Below, piece after piece: positions 44,752 to 55,159 of a stretch of 64,000 nucleotides of DNA (its first letter is position 1; each line of letters begins with the position of its first letter). Under the pieces are notes generated by a model. The model was not told the origin of the DNA. It did not search any database and saw nothing but the letters and a program-made list of their open reading frames with translations. A program made the translations under genes and the position numbers. The stretch comes from Massilia eburnea (GTDB taxonomy: Bacteria; Pseudomonadota; Gammaproteobacteria; Burkholderiales; Burkholderiaceae_D): positions 310,001-374,000 of the forward strand of contig NZ_WNKX01000002.1 of assembly GCF_009720745.1 (NCBI RefSeq), read 5' to 3'.

Positions 44752-45579
44752 GGTCAAACGGTTCCACAACGCCGTGGTCGCAACGGACTGGTTCATGGAA
44801 TAGAAGTGCAGGCCCGGTGCGCCGCCGGCCAGCAAGCGCTCGCACAGCTCCGACACGACATCCAGCCCGAAAGCCTTGATCGAGGCGCTGTCATCGCCAA
44901 ACGACGCCAGCTTCAACCGCACCCAGCGCGGAATCTCCGCCCCGCACATATCCGAGAAGCGCATCAGCTGCGTGTAGTTCGTGATCGGCATGATGCCCGC
45001 CACGATAGGCACATTCACGCCCGCCTTCTGCGCCGCGTCGACGAAATGGAAATACGCATCGGCGTTGTAGAAGTACTGCGTGATCGCGGCATTCGCGCCG
45101 GCATTCACCTTGCGAACGAACGCCTGCATATCGTCCTGCGGCGAACGCGCCTGCGGGTGCACCTCAGGATACGCCGCCACTTCGATATGGAACCAGTCGC
45201 CCGTTTCCGCGCGCACGAATTCCACCAGCTCGTTCGCATAGCGGAACTCGCCCGACATGCCGTAGCCGGATGGCAGGTCGCCGCGCAGCGCCACCAGGCG
45301 CTTGATGCCATGCGATTTGTACTGCTGCAGGATGGCGCGGATCGATTCGCGCGTGCCGCCGATACAGGACAAGTGCGGCGCGGCTTGCTCGCCGGCCGCC
45401 ATGATCTCGAGCACGGTATCCAGGGTGCCCTGCTGGGTCGAACCGCCGGCGCCGAAGGTCACGGAAAAATATTTGGGGTGCAGCTCGGACAGTTTGGCGC
45501 GCACGGCGCGCAGCTTTTCCGCCCCTTCCGGCGTTTTCGGCGGGAAGAACTCAATACTGAAATTATGGTTTGCCATCAT
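44749..45579 (-). CDS. metF: 5,10-methylenetetrahydrofolate reductase
   Basis: 276 aa, bacterial length without the eukaryotic regulatory domain. Motifs EFFPPKT (catalytic Glu), VTFGAGGSTQ and LRGDLPSGYG. It makes 5-methyl-THF for methionine synthesis. It overlaps the holin-like gene by 17 nt, so it is cotranscribed with it, and probably with ahcY under the SAH riboswitch. The start is MM at 45579 or the second Met at 45576. Confidence 0.96.
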   Translation of the reverse strand: MMANHNFSIEFFPPKTPEGAEKLRAVRAKLSELHPKYFSVTFGAGGSTQQGTLDTVLEIMAAGEQAAPHLSCIGGTRESIRAILQQYKSHGIKRLVALRGDLPSGYGMSGEFRYANELVEFVRAETGDWFHIEVAAYPEVHPQARSPQDDMQAFVRKVNAGANAAITQYFYNADAYFHFVDAAQKAGVNVPIVAGIMPITNYTQLMRFSDMCGAEIPRWVRLKLASFGDDSASIKAFGLDVVSELCERLLAGGAPGLHFYSMNQSVATTALWNRLT

Positions 45580-45919
45580 TGTCTTTCAACAGGAGGGTAG
45601 ACAAGGCCCAGGAAATCACGCTGTACAGCAGTGCGCCGAGGATGGCAGAGCCAAAGCTGTCGACGTGGAAGCCGTCCACCACTTTCGCCACCAGCCAGAA
45701 CATGAAGCCGTTGATGACGAAGATGAACAGGCCGAGCGACAGCACGGTAACGGGCAATGTCAGCAACAGCAGCACAGGGCGCACGAGGGTGTTGACCAGG
45801 CCAAGCAGGAGGGCAGCAACCAAAGCGGCGCCAATGCTTGTGACATTGACGGAATGCATCAGGTAAGGCACCGCGAAGAGCGCGGCGGCATTGATTATCC
45901 AGGTGAGGACCAAACGCAT
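45563..45919 (-). CDS. Phage holin family (YvlD-type) membrane protein
   Basis: 118 aa from the ATG at 45919 (MRLVLTWIINAAAL); an ATG six codons upstream (45937) abuts a repeat element. Four hydrophobic segments cover almost the whole length, with GLVNTLVRPVLLLLTLP typical of the Phage_holin_4_2 family. Despite the family name there is no prophage nearby, and the gene sits inside a methyl-cycle operon. Function is unknown. Confidence 0.85.
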   Translation of the reverse strand: MRLVLTWIINAAALFAVPYLMHSVNVTSIGAALVAALLLGLVNTLVRPVLLLLTLPVTVLSLGLFIFVINGFMFWLVAKVVDGFHVDSFGSAILGALLYSVISWALSTLLLKDNDGKP

Positions 45920-45937
45920 GATATTTGCTCGATTCAT

Positions 45938-46038
45938 TAACCCGGTAAATCTGGGTCAGACCCGAGGGTCCGACCCATCCATTACCGGTGCCGCAGACTT
46001 GGGTCTGACCCTTGGGTCTGACCCAGGTTTACCGGGTT

Positions 46039-46041
<3 letters not shown>
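45938..46041. repeat. Doubly palindromic intergenic element, subfamily A, copy 4
   Basis: 104 bp. Outer arms TAACCCGGTAAATCTGGGTC and GACCCAGGTTTACCGGGTTT; the inner left hairpin has changed to GGGTCAGACCCGAGGGTCCGACCC. It lies inside the ahcY-holin-metF same-strand run, touching the ahcY TAA, and is the one copy placed within a probable operon. Confidence 0.85.
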
Positions 46042-47454
<1,413 letters not shown>

Positions 47455-47488
47455 CACGCCCTCCTTTCAGTGTGTTGAAAAAAGTAAC

Positions 47489-47550
47489 GTGAGCGCGGTG
47501 TTGATGTTCCGAGCCTGGCCAGGCTTGCTGGTCGCAGCGCTCCTCGGAGG
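47489..47550 (-). promoter_or_regulatory. S-adenosylhomocysteine (SAH) riboswitch
   Basis: On the minus strand CCUCCGAGGAGCGCUGCGAC, later CCAGGCUCGG and then CGCGCUCAC reproduce the conserved SAH riboswitch core: the P1 helix CCGAG/CUCGG, the GGAGCGCUGC block and the pseudoknot GCGCUCA pairing with the AGCGC block. It lies 35 nt before the ahcY start. SAH binding is known to turn on expression of the downstream gene. The call is direct motif recognition. Confidence 0.9.
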
Positions 47551-47578
47551 GGGTAGATTGTATCACTGTGCCGGCTAC

Positions 47579-47681
47579 AACCGGCAAATCTGCAGTGGGG
47601 GACGGGGGCTGGACCTAGGGCCAGTCCCCGCCACGGGCCGGGTGTCTGACCCTGCGGGTCAGACACCGCTTTACCGGTTTA
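47579..47681. repeat. Doubly palindromic intergenic element, subfamily B, copy 1
   Basis: 103 bp. Right hairpin GTGTCTGACCC-TGC-GGGTCAGACAC is intact, and the left hairpin has become CTGGACCTAGGGCCAG. Outer arms ACCGGCAAA/TTTACCGGT. The right end contains the metK TAA. The left end borders the ahcY promoter, so its palindrome lies just upstream of a TACAAT -10 candidate (47561-47566). Confidence 0.8.
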
Positions 47682-48842
47682 GAGGCCCGCAGCAGCGCGC
47701 AGGATCGCCGCCTTGTCGGTACGCTCCCAGCTGAATTCCGGCTCTTCGCGGCCAAAGTGGCCATACGCGGCGGTCTTCTGGTAGATCGGGCGCAGCAGGT
47801 CCAGCATCTGCACGATGCCTTTCGGGCGCAGGTCGAAGTGTTCCTGCACCAGCTGTGCGATCTTCTCGTCGGAGATCACGCCGGTACCTTCGGTGTACAC
47901 GGTGATATTGATCGGGCGTGCCACGCCGATCGCGTACGACACCTGCACCTGGCACTGGCGCGCCAGGCCGGCGGCCACCACGTTCTTGGCCACGTAACGG
48001 GCAGCGTAGGCAGCCGAACGGTCAACTTTCGAAGGATCCTTGCCGGAGAACGCGCCGCCGCCGTGCGGGGCTGCGCCGCCGTAGGTGTCGACGATGATCT
48101 TGCGGCCGGTCAGGCCGCAATCGCCCTGCGGGCCGCCGATGACGAAACGGCCGGTCGGGTTGACCAGGAACTTGGTGTCCTTGATCCACTCGGTCGGCAG
48201 CACCGGGCGGATGATCTCTTCGATCACCGCTTCTTCGATCTGCTTGTGGCTCAGTTCAGGCGCGTGCTGGGTCGACAGCACCACGGTATCCACGGACACC
48301 GGGCGGCCATCGACGTAGCGCAGGGTGACCTGCGATTTCGCGTCAGGACGCAGCCATGGCAGGCGGCCGTCCTTGCGCAGCTGCGACTGGCGCTCGACCA
48401 GGCGGTGCGAGTAATAAATCGGCGCCGGCATCAGTTCCGGGGTTTCGTCGCAGGCGTAGCCGAACATCAGGCCCTGGTCGCCGGCGCCCTGGTCCAGGTC
48501 GATGCCCGCACCTTCGTCGACGCCCTGGGCGATGTCAGGCGATTGCTTATCGTAAGCAACCAGCACGGCGCAGCCCTTGTAGTCGATACCGTATTCGGTG
48601 TTGTCGTAGCCGATACGCTTGATCGTATCGCGGGCGACTTGAATATAATCCACGTTGGCGTGGGTGGTGATTTCACCAGCCAGCACGACCAGGCCGGTGT
48701 TGCACAGGGTTTCTGCGGCAACGCGGGCACGTGGGTCTTGCGTCAGAATGGCATCCAGAATCGCATCGGAAATCTGGTCGGCTACCTTGTCCGGGTGGCC
48801 TTCAGAGACGGATTCAGAAGTGAAAAGGAAATCGTTGGACAT
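47679..48842 (-). CDS. metK: S-adenosylmethionine synthetase
   Basis: 387 aa. Motifs GHPDK near the N-terminus, [12 protein letters not shown] for ATP and [16 protein letters not shown]. It makes SAM from methionine and ATP. The start is the ATG at 48842 ([11 protein letters not shown]) with CAGGAG upstream; an 11-codon extension to 48875 is unsupported. It lies upstream of ahcY on the same strand but is separated by an element and a separate promoter/riboswitch. Confidence 0.98.
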   Translation of the reverse strand: MSNDFLFTSESVSEGHPDKVADQISDAILDAILTQDPRARVAAETLCNTGLVVLAGEITTHANVDYIQVARDTIKRIGYDNTEYGIDYKGCAVLVAYDKQSPDIAQGVDEGAGIDLDQGAGDQGLMFGYACDETPELMPAPIYYSHRLVERQSQLRKDGRLPWLRPDAKSQVTLRYVDGRPVSVDTVVLSTQHAPELSHKQIEEAVIEEIIRPVLPTEWIKDTKFLVNPTGRFVIGGPQGDCGLTGRKIIVDTYGGAAPHGGGAFSGKDPSKVDRSAAYAARYVAKNVVAAGLARQCQVQVSYAIGVARPINITVYTEGTGVISDEKIAQLVQEHFDLRPKGIVQMLDLLRPIYQKTAAYGHFGREEPEFSWERTDKAAILRAAAGL

Positions 48843-48934
48843 CGCAAGCTCCTGTTTTGGCTCAAATAATAACATTGTCGCAAAACCAATAAAGCTTGCG
48901 ACGCTTTAGCGAAGTTTGTATCCCGCCTCGCAAG
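48841..48934 (-). promoter_or_regulatory. metK leader with mutually exclusive pairings
   Basis: Segment A of the mRNA (48902-48892, GUCGCAAGCUU) can pair with segment B (48883-48877, UUGCGAC; 7 bp), or with segment C, which is the ribosome-binding site and start (48850-48841, AGCUUGCGAU; 9 bp perfect plus wobbles). An upstream D (48934-48928, CUUGCGA) is a third partner. A:C would hide the ribosome-binding site; A:B or A:D would free it. No known SAM riboswitch class was recognised. Confidence 0.4.
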
Positions 48935-49032
48935 TTGTCTGTTAACTCAGCGGCTACTGCAACGTGGTATTTTACGCTTCTTAAAAAATTTTTGTGCAGA
49001 GCAACGTATAAAATGCTCTTATAAACTTATAC

Positions 49033-49884
49033 ATGCTGTTAAGAATATTCCGCTTTTTTTCCGTTTTCCCCCTGCCAGTACTGCACGCCATCGGCGTGGG
49101 ACTTGGCTGGCTGGTCTACCTGCTTTCCCCTTCCTACCGCCGCCGCATGCGCAGCAACATGGCCCAGGCCGGGTTTTCGTCCCATTTGGGCAGTGCCGTG
49201 GGCGAAGCCGGCAAGGCCATGTTTGAACTGCCCTTCATCTGGTGCGCCGACCCGCAGCGCGTGAGCAGGAGCGCCACTGTGGAAAACTGGGACCTGGTCC
49301 AGCAATACCTGGATGCCGGCAAAGGCATCGTCTTCCTGACCCCGCACCTGGGCTGTTTTGAGATCACCGCCCAGGAAATCGCCCACCGCACCGAGCTGAT
49401 GGTGATGTACCGTCCGCCGCGCAAGGAGGCGCTGAAACCGCTGGTCGAGGGCGCCCGCGCGCGCAAGAACCTGCTGCTGGCGCCCGCCAATATGGGCGGC
49501 GTGCGCATGCTCGCCAAGTTCCTGAAAAAAGGCCAGCCGATCGGCCTGCTGCCCGACCAGGTGCCGCAGGAAGGCGAAGGCGTCTGGGCCGATTTCTTCG
49601 GCCGCAGCGCCTACACCATGACCTTGCCGGCCAAGATGGCCCAGCTGGGCGACGCCGTGGTCCTGATCGTCTACGCCGAGCGCCTGCCGGGCGGCAAGGG
49701 CTTCGTGGTGCGTTTCGTGCCGTTCGAACGTTCGCTGGAAGGCGATGCCGCCGCCCAGGCGCGCGCCATCAACGCCGAAATGGAGAAGCTGATTGCGCGC
49801 TGCCCGGCCCAGTACTACTGGAGCTATAACCGCTACAAGACGCCCCCCGGCGTTGCCGGTCCAGCCGCGCAGGAGGCAGCATGA
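49033..49884 (+). CDS. LpxL/HtrB-type lipid A acyltransferase, first copy
   Basis: 283 aa inner-membrane enzyme with one N-terminal hydrophobic segment (about residues 9-30). The HX4E motif is HLGCFE near residue 105, and GQPIGLLPDQVPQEGEG follows. It should add a secondary acyl chain to lipid A or a related lipid. No clear ribosome-binding site precedes the ATG; an AT-rich TATAAA lies about 10 nt upstream. It overlaps the second copy by 4 nt (ATGA) and is divergent from metK. Confidence 0.88.
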   Translation: MLLRIFRFFSVFPLPVLHAIGVGLGWLVYLLSPSYRRRMRSNMAQAGFSSHLGSAVGEAGKAMFELPFIWCADPQRVSRSATVENWDLVQQYLDAGKGIVFLTPHLGCFEITAQEIAHRTELMVMYRPPRKEALKPLVEGARARKNLLLAPANMGGVRMLAKFLKKGQPIGLLPDQVPQEGEGVWADFFGRSAYTMTLPAKMAQLGDAVVLIVYAERLPGGKGFVVRFVPFERSLEGDAAAQARAINAEMEKLIARCPAQYYWSYNRYKTPPGVAGPAAQEAA

Positions 49885-50777
49885 GGCTCCTGATCGGTTT
49901 GATGTGGCTGCTGCACTGGCTGCCGCTGCCGGTGCTTGGCCGCATCGGCAAGGGCATGGGCAGCCTGCTGTTCATCATCATGGGTCCACGCCGTGAGATC
50001 ACGCTGACCAACCTGCGCCTGACGATGCCGCAGCTGACGGAAGAACAGCGCCGCGACATCGCGCGCCAGCACTTCCAGGGCTATTCGCGCAGCGTACTGG
50101 AACGCTCGGTCCTGTGGTGGGCGCCGGAGTCGCGCCTGAAGAAGCTGATCACCATCGAAACCAGCGCCGGCATGCCGCCTGGCGAGATTCCGGTCGAGCT
50201 GATGACGGAGAAGCCGACCATCCTGCTGTGCCCGCACTTCGTCTGCCTGGACGTGGCGGGCGCCGCCATCGCCATGGAAGCGTCGGCATCGTCGATGTAC
50301 GTCGCGCAATCGAACAAGGTCTTCGATGAGGTGCTGCGTGCGGGCCGAGCGCGCTTCAAGCCGGTCAAGCTGTTCTCGCGCAAGGATGGCATCAAGCCGA
50401 TCTTCCGCGCGCTGAAAGAAAAGCTGCCCTATTTCATGCTGCCGGACATGGATTTCGGCGACAAGGAAGCCGAATTCGTGCCTTTCTTCGGCATTCCCGC
50501 CGCAACGCTGACCGCCACTGCGCGCATCGCCGCGGCAACCGGCGGGCAAGTGATGCCGGTCATTGCAACCTTCCTGCCAAATTACGCCGGCTACCGTGTG
50601 AAGTTCTATCCGGTGTGGGAGAATTACCCAGGCCCCGACATGATTGCGGCAACGCGCCGGATGAATGAATTTATTGAAGAACGCGTCAAAGAAGCGCCTG
50701 CCGAATACTTCTGGACCCACAAGCGCTTCAAGACCCGCCCGGAAGGCGAACCTTCCTTCTACTCGAACAAACGATGA
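49881..50777 (+). CDS. LpxL/HtrB-type acyltransferase, second copy
   Basis: 298 aa. N-terminal membrane segment, then the catalytic motif in the variant HX4D (PHFVCLD near residue 115) and [20 protein letters not shown]. The two tandem copies differ clearly, so they probably add chains of different length or at different positions. It overlaps both neighbours by 4 nt, tying lipid A acylation to dapF. Confidence 0.88.
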   Translation: MRLLIGLMWLLHWLPLPVLGRIGKGMGSLLFIIMGPRREITLTNLRLTMPQLTEEQRRDIARQHFQGYSRSVLERSVLWWAPESRLKKLITIETSAGMPPGEIPVELMTEKPTILLCPHFVCLDVAGAAIAMEASASSMYVAQSNKVFDEVLRAGRARFKPVKLFSRKDGIKPIFRALKEKLPYFMLPDMDFGDKEAEFVPFFGIPAATLTATARIAAATGGQVMPVIATFLPNYAGYRVKFYPVWENYPGPDMIAATRRMNEFIEERVKEAPAEYFWTHKRFKTRPEGEPSFYSNKR

Positions 50778-51637
50778 AACTCAAATTCACCAAGATGCAC
50801 GGCGCCGGCAATGACTTCGTGGTCATCGACGCCATCAACCAGAAGATCGACTTCACGCCGGCCCAGTGGCAGAAGCTGGGCGACCGCCGCTTCGGCGTAG
50901 GCGCGGACCAGATCCTGGTGGTGGAAAAGTCGGATGTGCCGGGCTGCGATTTCCGCTACCGCATCTTCAACAACGATGGCGGCGAAGTGGAGCAGTGCGG
51001 CAACGGCTCACGCGCATTCGTCAAGTTCGTCGTTGAAAAAGGCCTGACTTCGGCCCGCAAGATTACGGTGGAAACCATGGCCGGCATCATTGCGCCGAGC
51101 CTGGAAGCCGATGGCAGCATCACCGTCGACATGGGTGCGCCGGTGCTGGATCCTGCGCAAGTGCCCTTCGTTGCCGAAGGCCTGCAGGGCCAGCCGGAAG
51201 GCCGTGAAACCCTGTGGCCGCTGATGCTTGAACTGGGCGGCCAGCGCGAGTCGGTGCAGGTGTCGGTGGTGTCGATGGGTAATCCGCACGCGGTGCAGGT
51301 GGTGGCTGACGTGGATGCCGCGCCGGTGGAACTGGTGGGGCCGCTGATCGAGCATCATGTACGCTTCCCCAAGCGCGTGAATGCGGGGTTCATGCAGCTG
51401 GTAAATCGCCAGCACGTGAAGCTGCGCGTGTTCGAACGCGGCGCCGGCGAGACGCTCGCTTGCGGAACGGGCGCCTGCGCGGCCGTGGTGGCGGGGATTC
51501 GCCGCGGCCTGCTGGATTCGCCGGTACGCGTGGATGCGCGCGGCGGGCAGCTGTCCATTGCCTGGGCGGGTGAAGGGCAGCCGGTGTATCTGACTGGACC
51601 GGCAGTGACGGTGTTCGAAGGCGAAATCAACATCTAA
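50774..51637 (+). CDS. dapF: Diaminopimelate epimerase
   Basis: 287 aa. Two catalytic cysteines are present in [15 protein letters not shown] and [12 protein letters not shown]. It converts LL- to meso-diaminopimelate for lysine and peptidoglycan. The start at 50774 overlaps the acyltransferase stop (ATGA). The TAA stop lies in a subfamily B element. Confidence 0.97.
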   Translation: MKLKFTKMHGAGNDFVVIDAINQKIDFTPAQWQKLGDRRFGVGADQILVVEKSDVPGCDFRYRIFNNDGGEVEQCGNGSRAFVKFVVEKGLTSARKITVETMAGIIAPSLEADGSITVDMGAPVLDPAQVPFVAEGLQGQPEGRETLWPLMLELGGQRESVQVSVVSMGNPHAVQVVADVDAAPVELVGPLIEHHVRFPKRVNAGFMQLVNRQHVKLRVFERGAGETLACGTGACAAVVAGIRRGLLDSPVRVDARGGQLSIAWAGEGQPVYLTGPAVTVFEGEINI

Positions 51638-51730
51638 ACCGGTACCTAGGCACCAGCTTGCAGCGGCCGCGTATCGGGTGTCTGGCCCCGTGGGTCAGAC
51701 GGGACGGCCATCCGGTCGGGCTACCGGTTT
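51635..51730. repeat. Doubly palindromic intergenic element, subfamily B, copy 2
   Basis: Most diverged copy, 96 bp. Outer arms AAACCGGTACC and GCTACCGGTTT; a GGGTGTCTGGCCCCGTGGGTCAGAC hairpin remains, and the left one is reduced. The left end contains the dapF TAA; the right end lies 7 nt from the stop of the convergent Sel1 gene. Confidence 0.75.
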
Positions 51731-51737
51731 CGGGTTT

Positions 51738-52982
51738 TCAGGCAGCCACCATCATATCCGCCCCAAACCAGCTCTTCAGCCGGTACAAGCGCTGCCGGTA
51801 ATTCCCCTCCATATCCGTCCCCACCTGCTCGAACACCCGCACGATGCGGTCCAGCTTTTGCCGCTCCGCCGCCGTCCGCACCAGCACCAGCCTGCGCTTG
51901 CTGCGCCCATAAGTGGCGCGGATATCCACCACCAGGCAATGTCCCTGGTCAGCCGCCTTCACATCGAGCAGCAAAGCCTCCGCCCGCGTCAGCCGGAACA
52001 TGGCCGCCAGCTCAATCCGCGCCGCCAGCAAAGGCTGGCTGCTCAGCAAATCCCGCGTCAATAGCGGCAGCAAGGGATCGGCCCAGCCAAACGGCGGCGG
52101 CGGCGAGGCAATCCGGTCCAGCGCCTGCTGCGCCTCGGCGCTGCCCTGCGCTGCCGCCTTCTGCAGCCAATACACCGCCCGCACGTCATTGTCCTCGGCG
52201 CCGCGGCGCGCCCGCCAGGCATGGATGCCGCATTCGAGCTGCGCTCCGCTATGCCCCATGTCCGCCGCGCGTTCCAGGCAAGCTTGCGCCTCGCTCGCAC
52301 TGCGCTGGGAAAACTCGGGACGGATATAAATGCGCGACATGGCAAACCAGGCATCGGCCAGCCCCTGTTCGCCAGCTTGGGCCAGCCAGCGCAGCGCGCG
52401 CTTGAAGTTGACGGCGCCACGGCTCGATTCCACCCGGTCGCCCTCGCTGTTCATGCGCGCCAGGTCCAGGCCCAGCGCCAGCTGTGCATCACGGTCGCCG
52501 CCTTGGGCCGCAAGGGTTCGCAGGTGCAAAAGTTCGTCCTGGTCATCCTGCCCGGCCGCCAGTGCGCGCCAGGCATCCGGCGCAGCGCTCGGTCCGGCCA
52601 CTGAAGGCGCTATCGGCATTGCAGGAACGGGGGCGACCGCTGTCGCGGCGCTGACGGCCGACCGCGGTACGGGAGCAGCCTCCCGCAACTGGGCCAGAAC
52701 CTGCGCCGCACCGGGCACCTTGTTCTGGGCGGCTCGCTCGTACCATGGCAAGACCAGGGTGCGCGCTCCTTGCGCCACTTCAAATGGGATATGGGCGCCG
52801 ATCAGTTGCCAGGCTTCATCCACGCCCTGGGCGGCGGCGCGGCAAAGCCAGTGCAATGCAGTCGGCACATTTTGTGGCAGGCTGGCCCCGCCAAACAGGT
52901 AGAGTTTGCCCAATGCCAACTGGGCTGCGGCGTCTCCTGACCGCGCTCCCCTGATAATCACCAGCTCTTCTCGATTCGCCAT
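51738..52982 (-). CDS. Sel1-like repeat protein
   Basis: 414 aa, no signal peptide. Sel1/TPR-like repeats run through most of the chain, with units of the form GDAAAQLALGKLYLFGGASL, LRWLAQAGEQGLADAWFAMS and AVYWLQKAAAQGSAEAQQAL. The final 100 residues are a separate basic domain (GRSKRRLVLVRTAAERQKL). It starts at the ATG at 52982; a TTG six codons earlier lacks support. Such proteins scaffold complexes. No partner is evident. Confidence 0.8.
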   Translation of the reverse strand: MANREELVIIRGARSGDAAAQLALGKLYLFGGASLPQNVPTALHWLCRAAAQGVDEAWQLIGAHIPFEVAQGARTLVLPWYERAAQNKVPGAAQVLAQLREAAPVPRSAVSAATAVAPVPAMPIAPSVAGPSAAPDAWRALAAGQDDQDELLHLRTLAAQGGDRDAQLALGLDLARMNSEGDRVESSRGAVNFKRALRWLAQAGEQGLADAWFAMSRIYIRPEFSQRSASEAQACLERAADMGHSGAQLECGIHAWRARRGAEDNDVRAVYWLQKAAAQGSAEAQQALDRIASPPPPFGWADPLLPLLTRDLLSSQPLLAARIELAAMFRLTRAEALLLDVKAADQGHCLVVDIRATYGRSKRRLVLVRTAAERQKLDRIVRVFEQVGTDMEGNYRQRLYRLKSWFGADMMVAA

Positions 52983-53290
52983 CGATCCGTCCGGGTCCAA
53001 GGAATTAGCAGCTCGTCCAGTTTAGCCGCGCCGCCAGGCAATGGCGCGCGACCTCCGGACTTTTTGATTTATGACAAATGTGACAGCCCGACCTTTCGGC
53101 TTCCTTACAGGTCTTTCACTATCTGAGCAGGCTTGCAAGCGTTTCAAAAATACAACAGGGCGGGCCGATTTAGGCGGTTTTAGCACCTTTCTGTGCGGAT
53201 AAATGACCAAGTCTGGCGAATAGGGCGCTATATGCACTTATCGTATAACCATCGCGGTACCCCGGTTCGACTTATAACAAAGGATGACAC
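52983..53290. other. Intergenic region between Sel1 and porin genes
   Basis: 308 bp divergent promoter space. AGGA lies 9 nt before the porin ATG (53291), and AT-rich TATAAC and TATAACC stretches lie at 53243-53280, but no -35/-10 pair with correct spacing stands out. No ORF, tRNA or repeat was found. Confidence 0.4.
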
Positions 53291-54388
53291 ATGAAGAAAT
53301 CGATATTGGCCCTGGCCTTGATGGGCGCGTTCAGCACTGCTGCCTTTGCGCAATCCTCCGTGGTCATTTACGGCACCCTGGATGCAGGCATTACCAAGAC
53401 CACCAATTCGGCGAACACCGCGCTGTCTGAAGGCAAGCGCGACAACAACAAGCTGGGCTTCCGCGGCGTGGAAGACCTTGGCAGCGGCCTGAAGGCCCTG
53501 TTCCAGCTCGAGATCCGCTTTGAGCCGGACACCGGCGTCATTGAAGGCGGCAACCGCCCCCTGTTCCAGGGCCAGAGCCGGGTCGGCCTGCAAGGCGACT
53601 TCGGTACCGTGCGCCTGGGCCGCGCCCTGACTGCGCTGCAGGAAACCTCGACCCTGTTCGAACCATGGTCCGGCATGCCGAACCAGGCGGGCTTCCAGAC
53701 CGACATCATGGTGGCCGGCTACCGCGCGGCACTGCCAGGCAGCGGCTCCGATCCGCTGGGCGTGGCCGGCAACTCCGGCAACCGGTTCGCCAATGGACTC
53801 TGGTACAACACCCCTGTATATAACGGCTTCCAGCTGAACCTGAACATCGCCAGCAAGGAAAACAACGGCTTCACGACCGCGCTCGTCGGCCGCGGCACCC
53901 CTGCCGCGCCGCAGTACCCGGTCGGCTCGCTGGCCGGCGCCTACCCGTATTCGGTCAGCGCAACTTATTCGGCCCCGGGCACCTTGCCGCAATACTCCTT
54001 CTACGTCGGTACCGAACGCAATGCGACCGAAGTGAAATGGCATTCTGTCGGCGCCTATTACCGCCCGATCCCTGCCCTGAAGCTGATGGCCAGCTATGGC
54101 AAGCAGGACCTGGGCCACATTGCGGCGACCAACGACACCATCACCGCCTGGATGCTGGGTGCGAACTACACCTATGGCCCGGGCATGTTCCGCTTCGGCT
54201 ACGGCCAGAAGAACCCGGACGGCCAGGTGAAGACCAAGCAGATCTCGGTGGGCTACGACTACAACCTGTCGCCACGCACCTACCTGTACCTGGACCTGTC
54301 GCAGAAGAAGATCCCGCTGGCGACCTCGCCGGCAACCAGCGACGTGAACCAGAACCACTACGCGCTGGGCATTCACCACAACTTCTGA
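53291..54388 (+). CDS. Gram-negative general porin (Porin_4 type)
   Basis: 365 aa. Signal peptide MKKSILALALMGAFSTAAFA followed by QSSVVIYGTLDAGI, the classic N-terminus of betaproteobacterial trimeric porins. RGVEDLGSGLKALFQLEIRF and repeated amphipathic strands follow, and the C-terminal Phe (LGIHHNF) is the outer-membrane assembly signal. It forms a 16-stranded channel for small solutes. A strong hairpin follows the stop. Confidence 0.93.
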   Translation: MKKSILALALMGAFSTAAFAQSSVVIYGTLDAGITKTTNSANTALSEGKRDNNKLGFRGVEDLGSGLKALFQLEIRFEPDTGVIEGGNRPLFQGQSRVGLQGDFGTVRLGRALTALQETSTLFEPWSGMPNQAGFQTDIMVAGYRAALPGSGSDPLGVAGNSGNRFANGLWYNTPVYNGFQLNLNIASKENNGFTTALVGRGTPAAPQYPVGSLAGAYPYSVSATYSAPGTLPQYSFYVGTERNATEVKWHSVGAYYRPIPALKLMASYGKQDLGHIAATNDTITAWMLGANYTYGPGMFRFGYGQKNPDGQVKTKQISVGYDYNLSPRTYLYLDLSQKKIPLATSPATSDVNQNHYALGIHHNF

Positions 54389-54395
54389 TGTTTTA

Positions 54396-54431
54396 TGCTG
54401 CTGGAGCGGGCTGCAGCCCGCCCCAGCAGCA
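54396..54431 (+). terminator. Hairpin downstream of porin gene
   Basis: GCTGCTGG and CCAGCAGC enclose an inner palindrome GCGGGCTGCAGCCCGC, giving a stem of about 16 bp starting 10 nt after the stop. There is no T-run (followed by AGTTCTC), so termination may need Rho, or the structure protects the porin mRNA 3' end. Confidence 0.6.
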
Positions 54432-54483
54432 GTTCTCATCGGTTAAAATGTCCTCGCCTGCAACATTCGATGTGACATCAACA

Positions 54484-55155
54484 ATGACCGACACCCTGGA
54501 TTCCGCAATCGTCGCGCAGTACCTGGCCGACAATCCCCACTTCTTCGAAGAACATGCCAACCTGCTTGGCGACGTTCGGCTGTCCAGCCCCCTGACCGGC
54601 CGCGCCGTCTCGCTGCAGGAGCGCCAGATGGAAGTCATGCGCGACAAATACAAGGCGCTGGAACTGCGCATGGCCGACCTGACCCGCCACGCCGAAGCCA
54701 ATGCCGCCATCGCCAACCGCTTCCACAGCTGGAACCAGGCCATCCTGCAGACGCGAGAAGACGCCGCCGTACCGCACGCCGTGGTGCAAGGCCTGATCGA
54801 CAGCTTCCACGTACCGGCCGCCACCCTGCGCCTGTTCCATGTGGCGCCCGAGTTCGCCGGCGAATGGTTCGCCAGCGGCGTATCGGAAGATGCGCGCCTG
54901 TTCGCCAACAGCCTGATGGCCCCTTACTGCGGCAGCAACAACGATTTTGAAGCGGTGCGCTGGCTGGACGATGCCGAGCACATCAAGTCCGCCGTGATCC
55001 TGCCGCTGCGCAAGCCGGGCGCCAAGGGCGCCGCCTTCGGCCTGCTGATCATGGGCTCGCCCGATCCTGAACGCTTTACTTCCCTGATGGCGACCGACTT
55101 CCTGGTCCACATCGGCGAAACCGCCAGCGTCGCGCTGGCTCCCCTGCTGGCTTAA
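54484..55155 (+). CDS. DUF484 family protein
   Basis: 223 aa from the ATG at 54484 (MTDTLDSAIVAQYLADNPHF). It resembles the DUF484/GAF-like proteins that lie next to dapF and xerC in many proteobacteria. The N-terminal helix contains a coiled-coil-like stretch (ERQMEVMRDKYKALELRM), then a GAF-like fold. A TAAAAT box at 54444-54449 overlaps an in-frame ATG at 54448, so the latter is more likely a -10 element than a start. Function is unknown. Confidence 0.85.
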   Translation: MTDTLDSAIVAQYLADNPHFFEEHANLLGDVRLSSPLTGRAVSLQERQMEVMRDKYKALELRMADLTRHAEANAAIANRFHSWNQAILQTREDAAVPHAVVQGLIDSFHVPAATLRLFHVAPEFAGEWFASGVSEDARLFANSLMAPYCGSNNDFEAVRWLDDAEHIKSAVILPLRKPGAKGAAFGLLIMGSPDPERFTSLMATDFLVHIGETASVALAPLLA

Positions 55156-55159
55156 CACC

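Noticed and set aside
45563-45919. Holin-like gene as evidence of a prophage
   Set aside because: It is an isolated gene in a methyl-cycle operon; the YvlD-type family is mostly chromosomal.
48841-48934. Known SAM riboswitch class upstream of metK
   Set aside because: No SAM-I, SAM-II or SAM/SAH core could be matched; only self-complementary segments are seen, so it is listed as a candidate switch.
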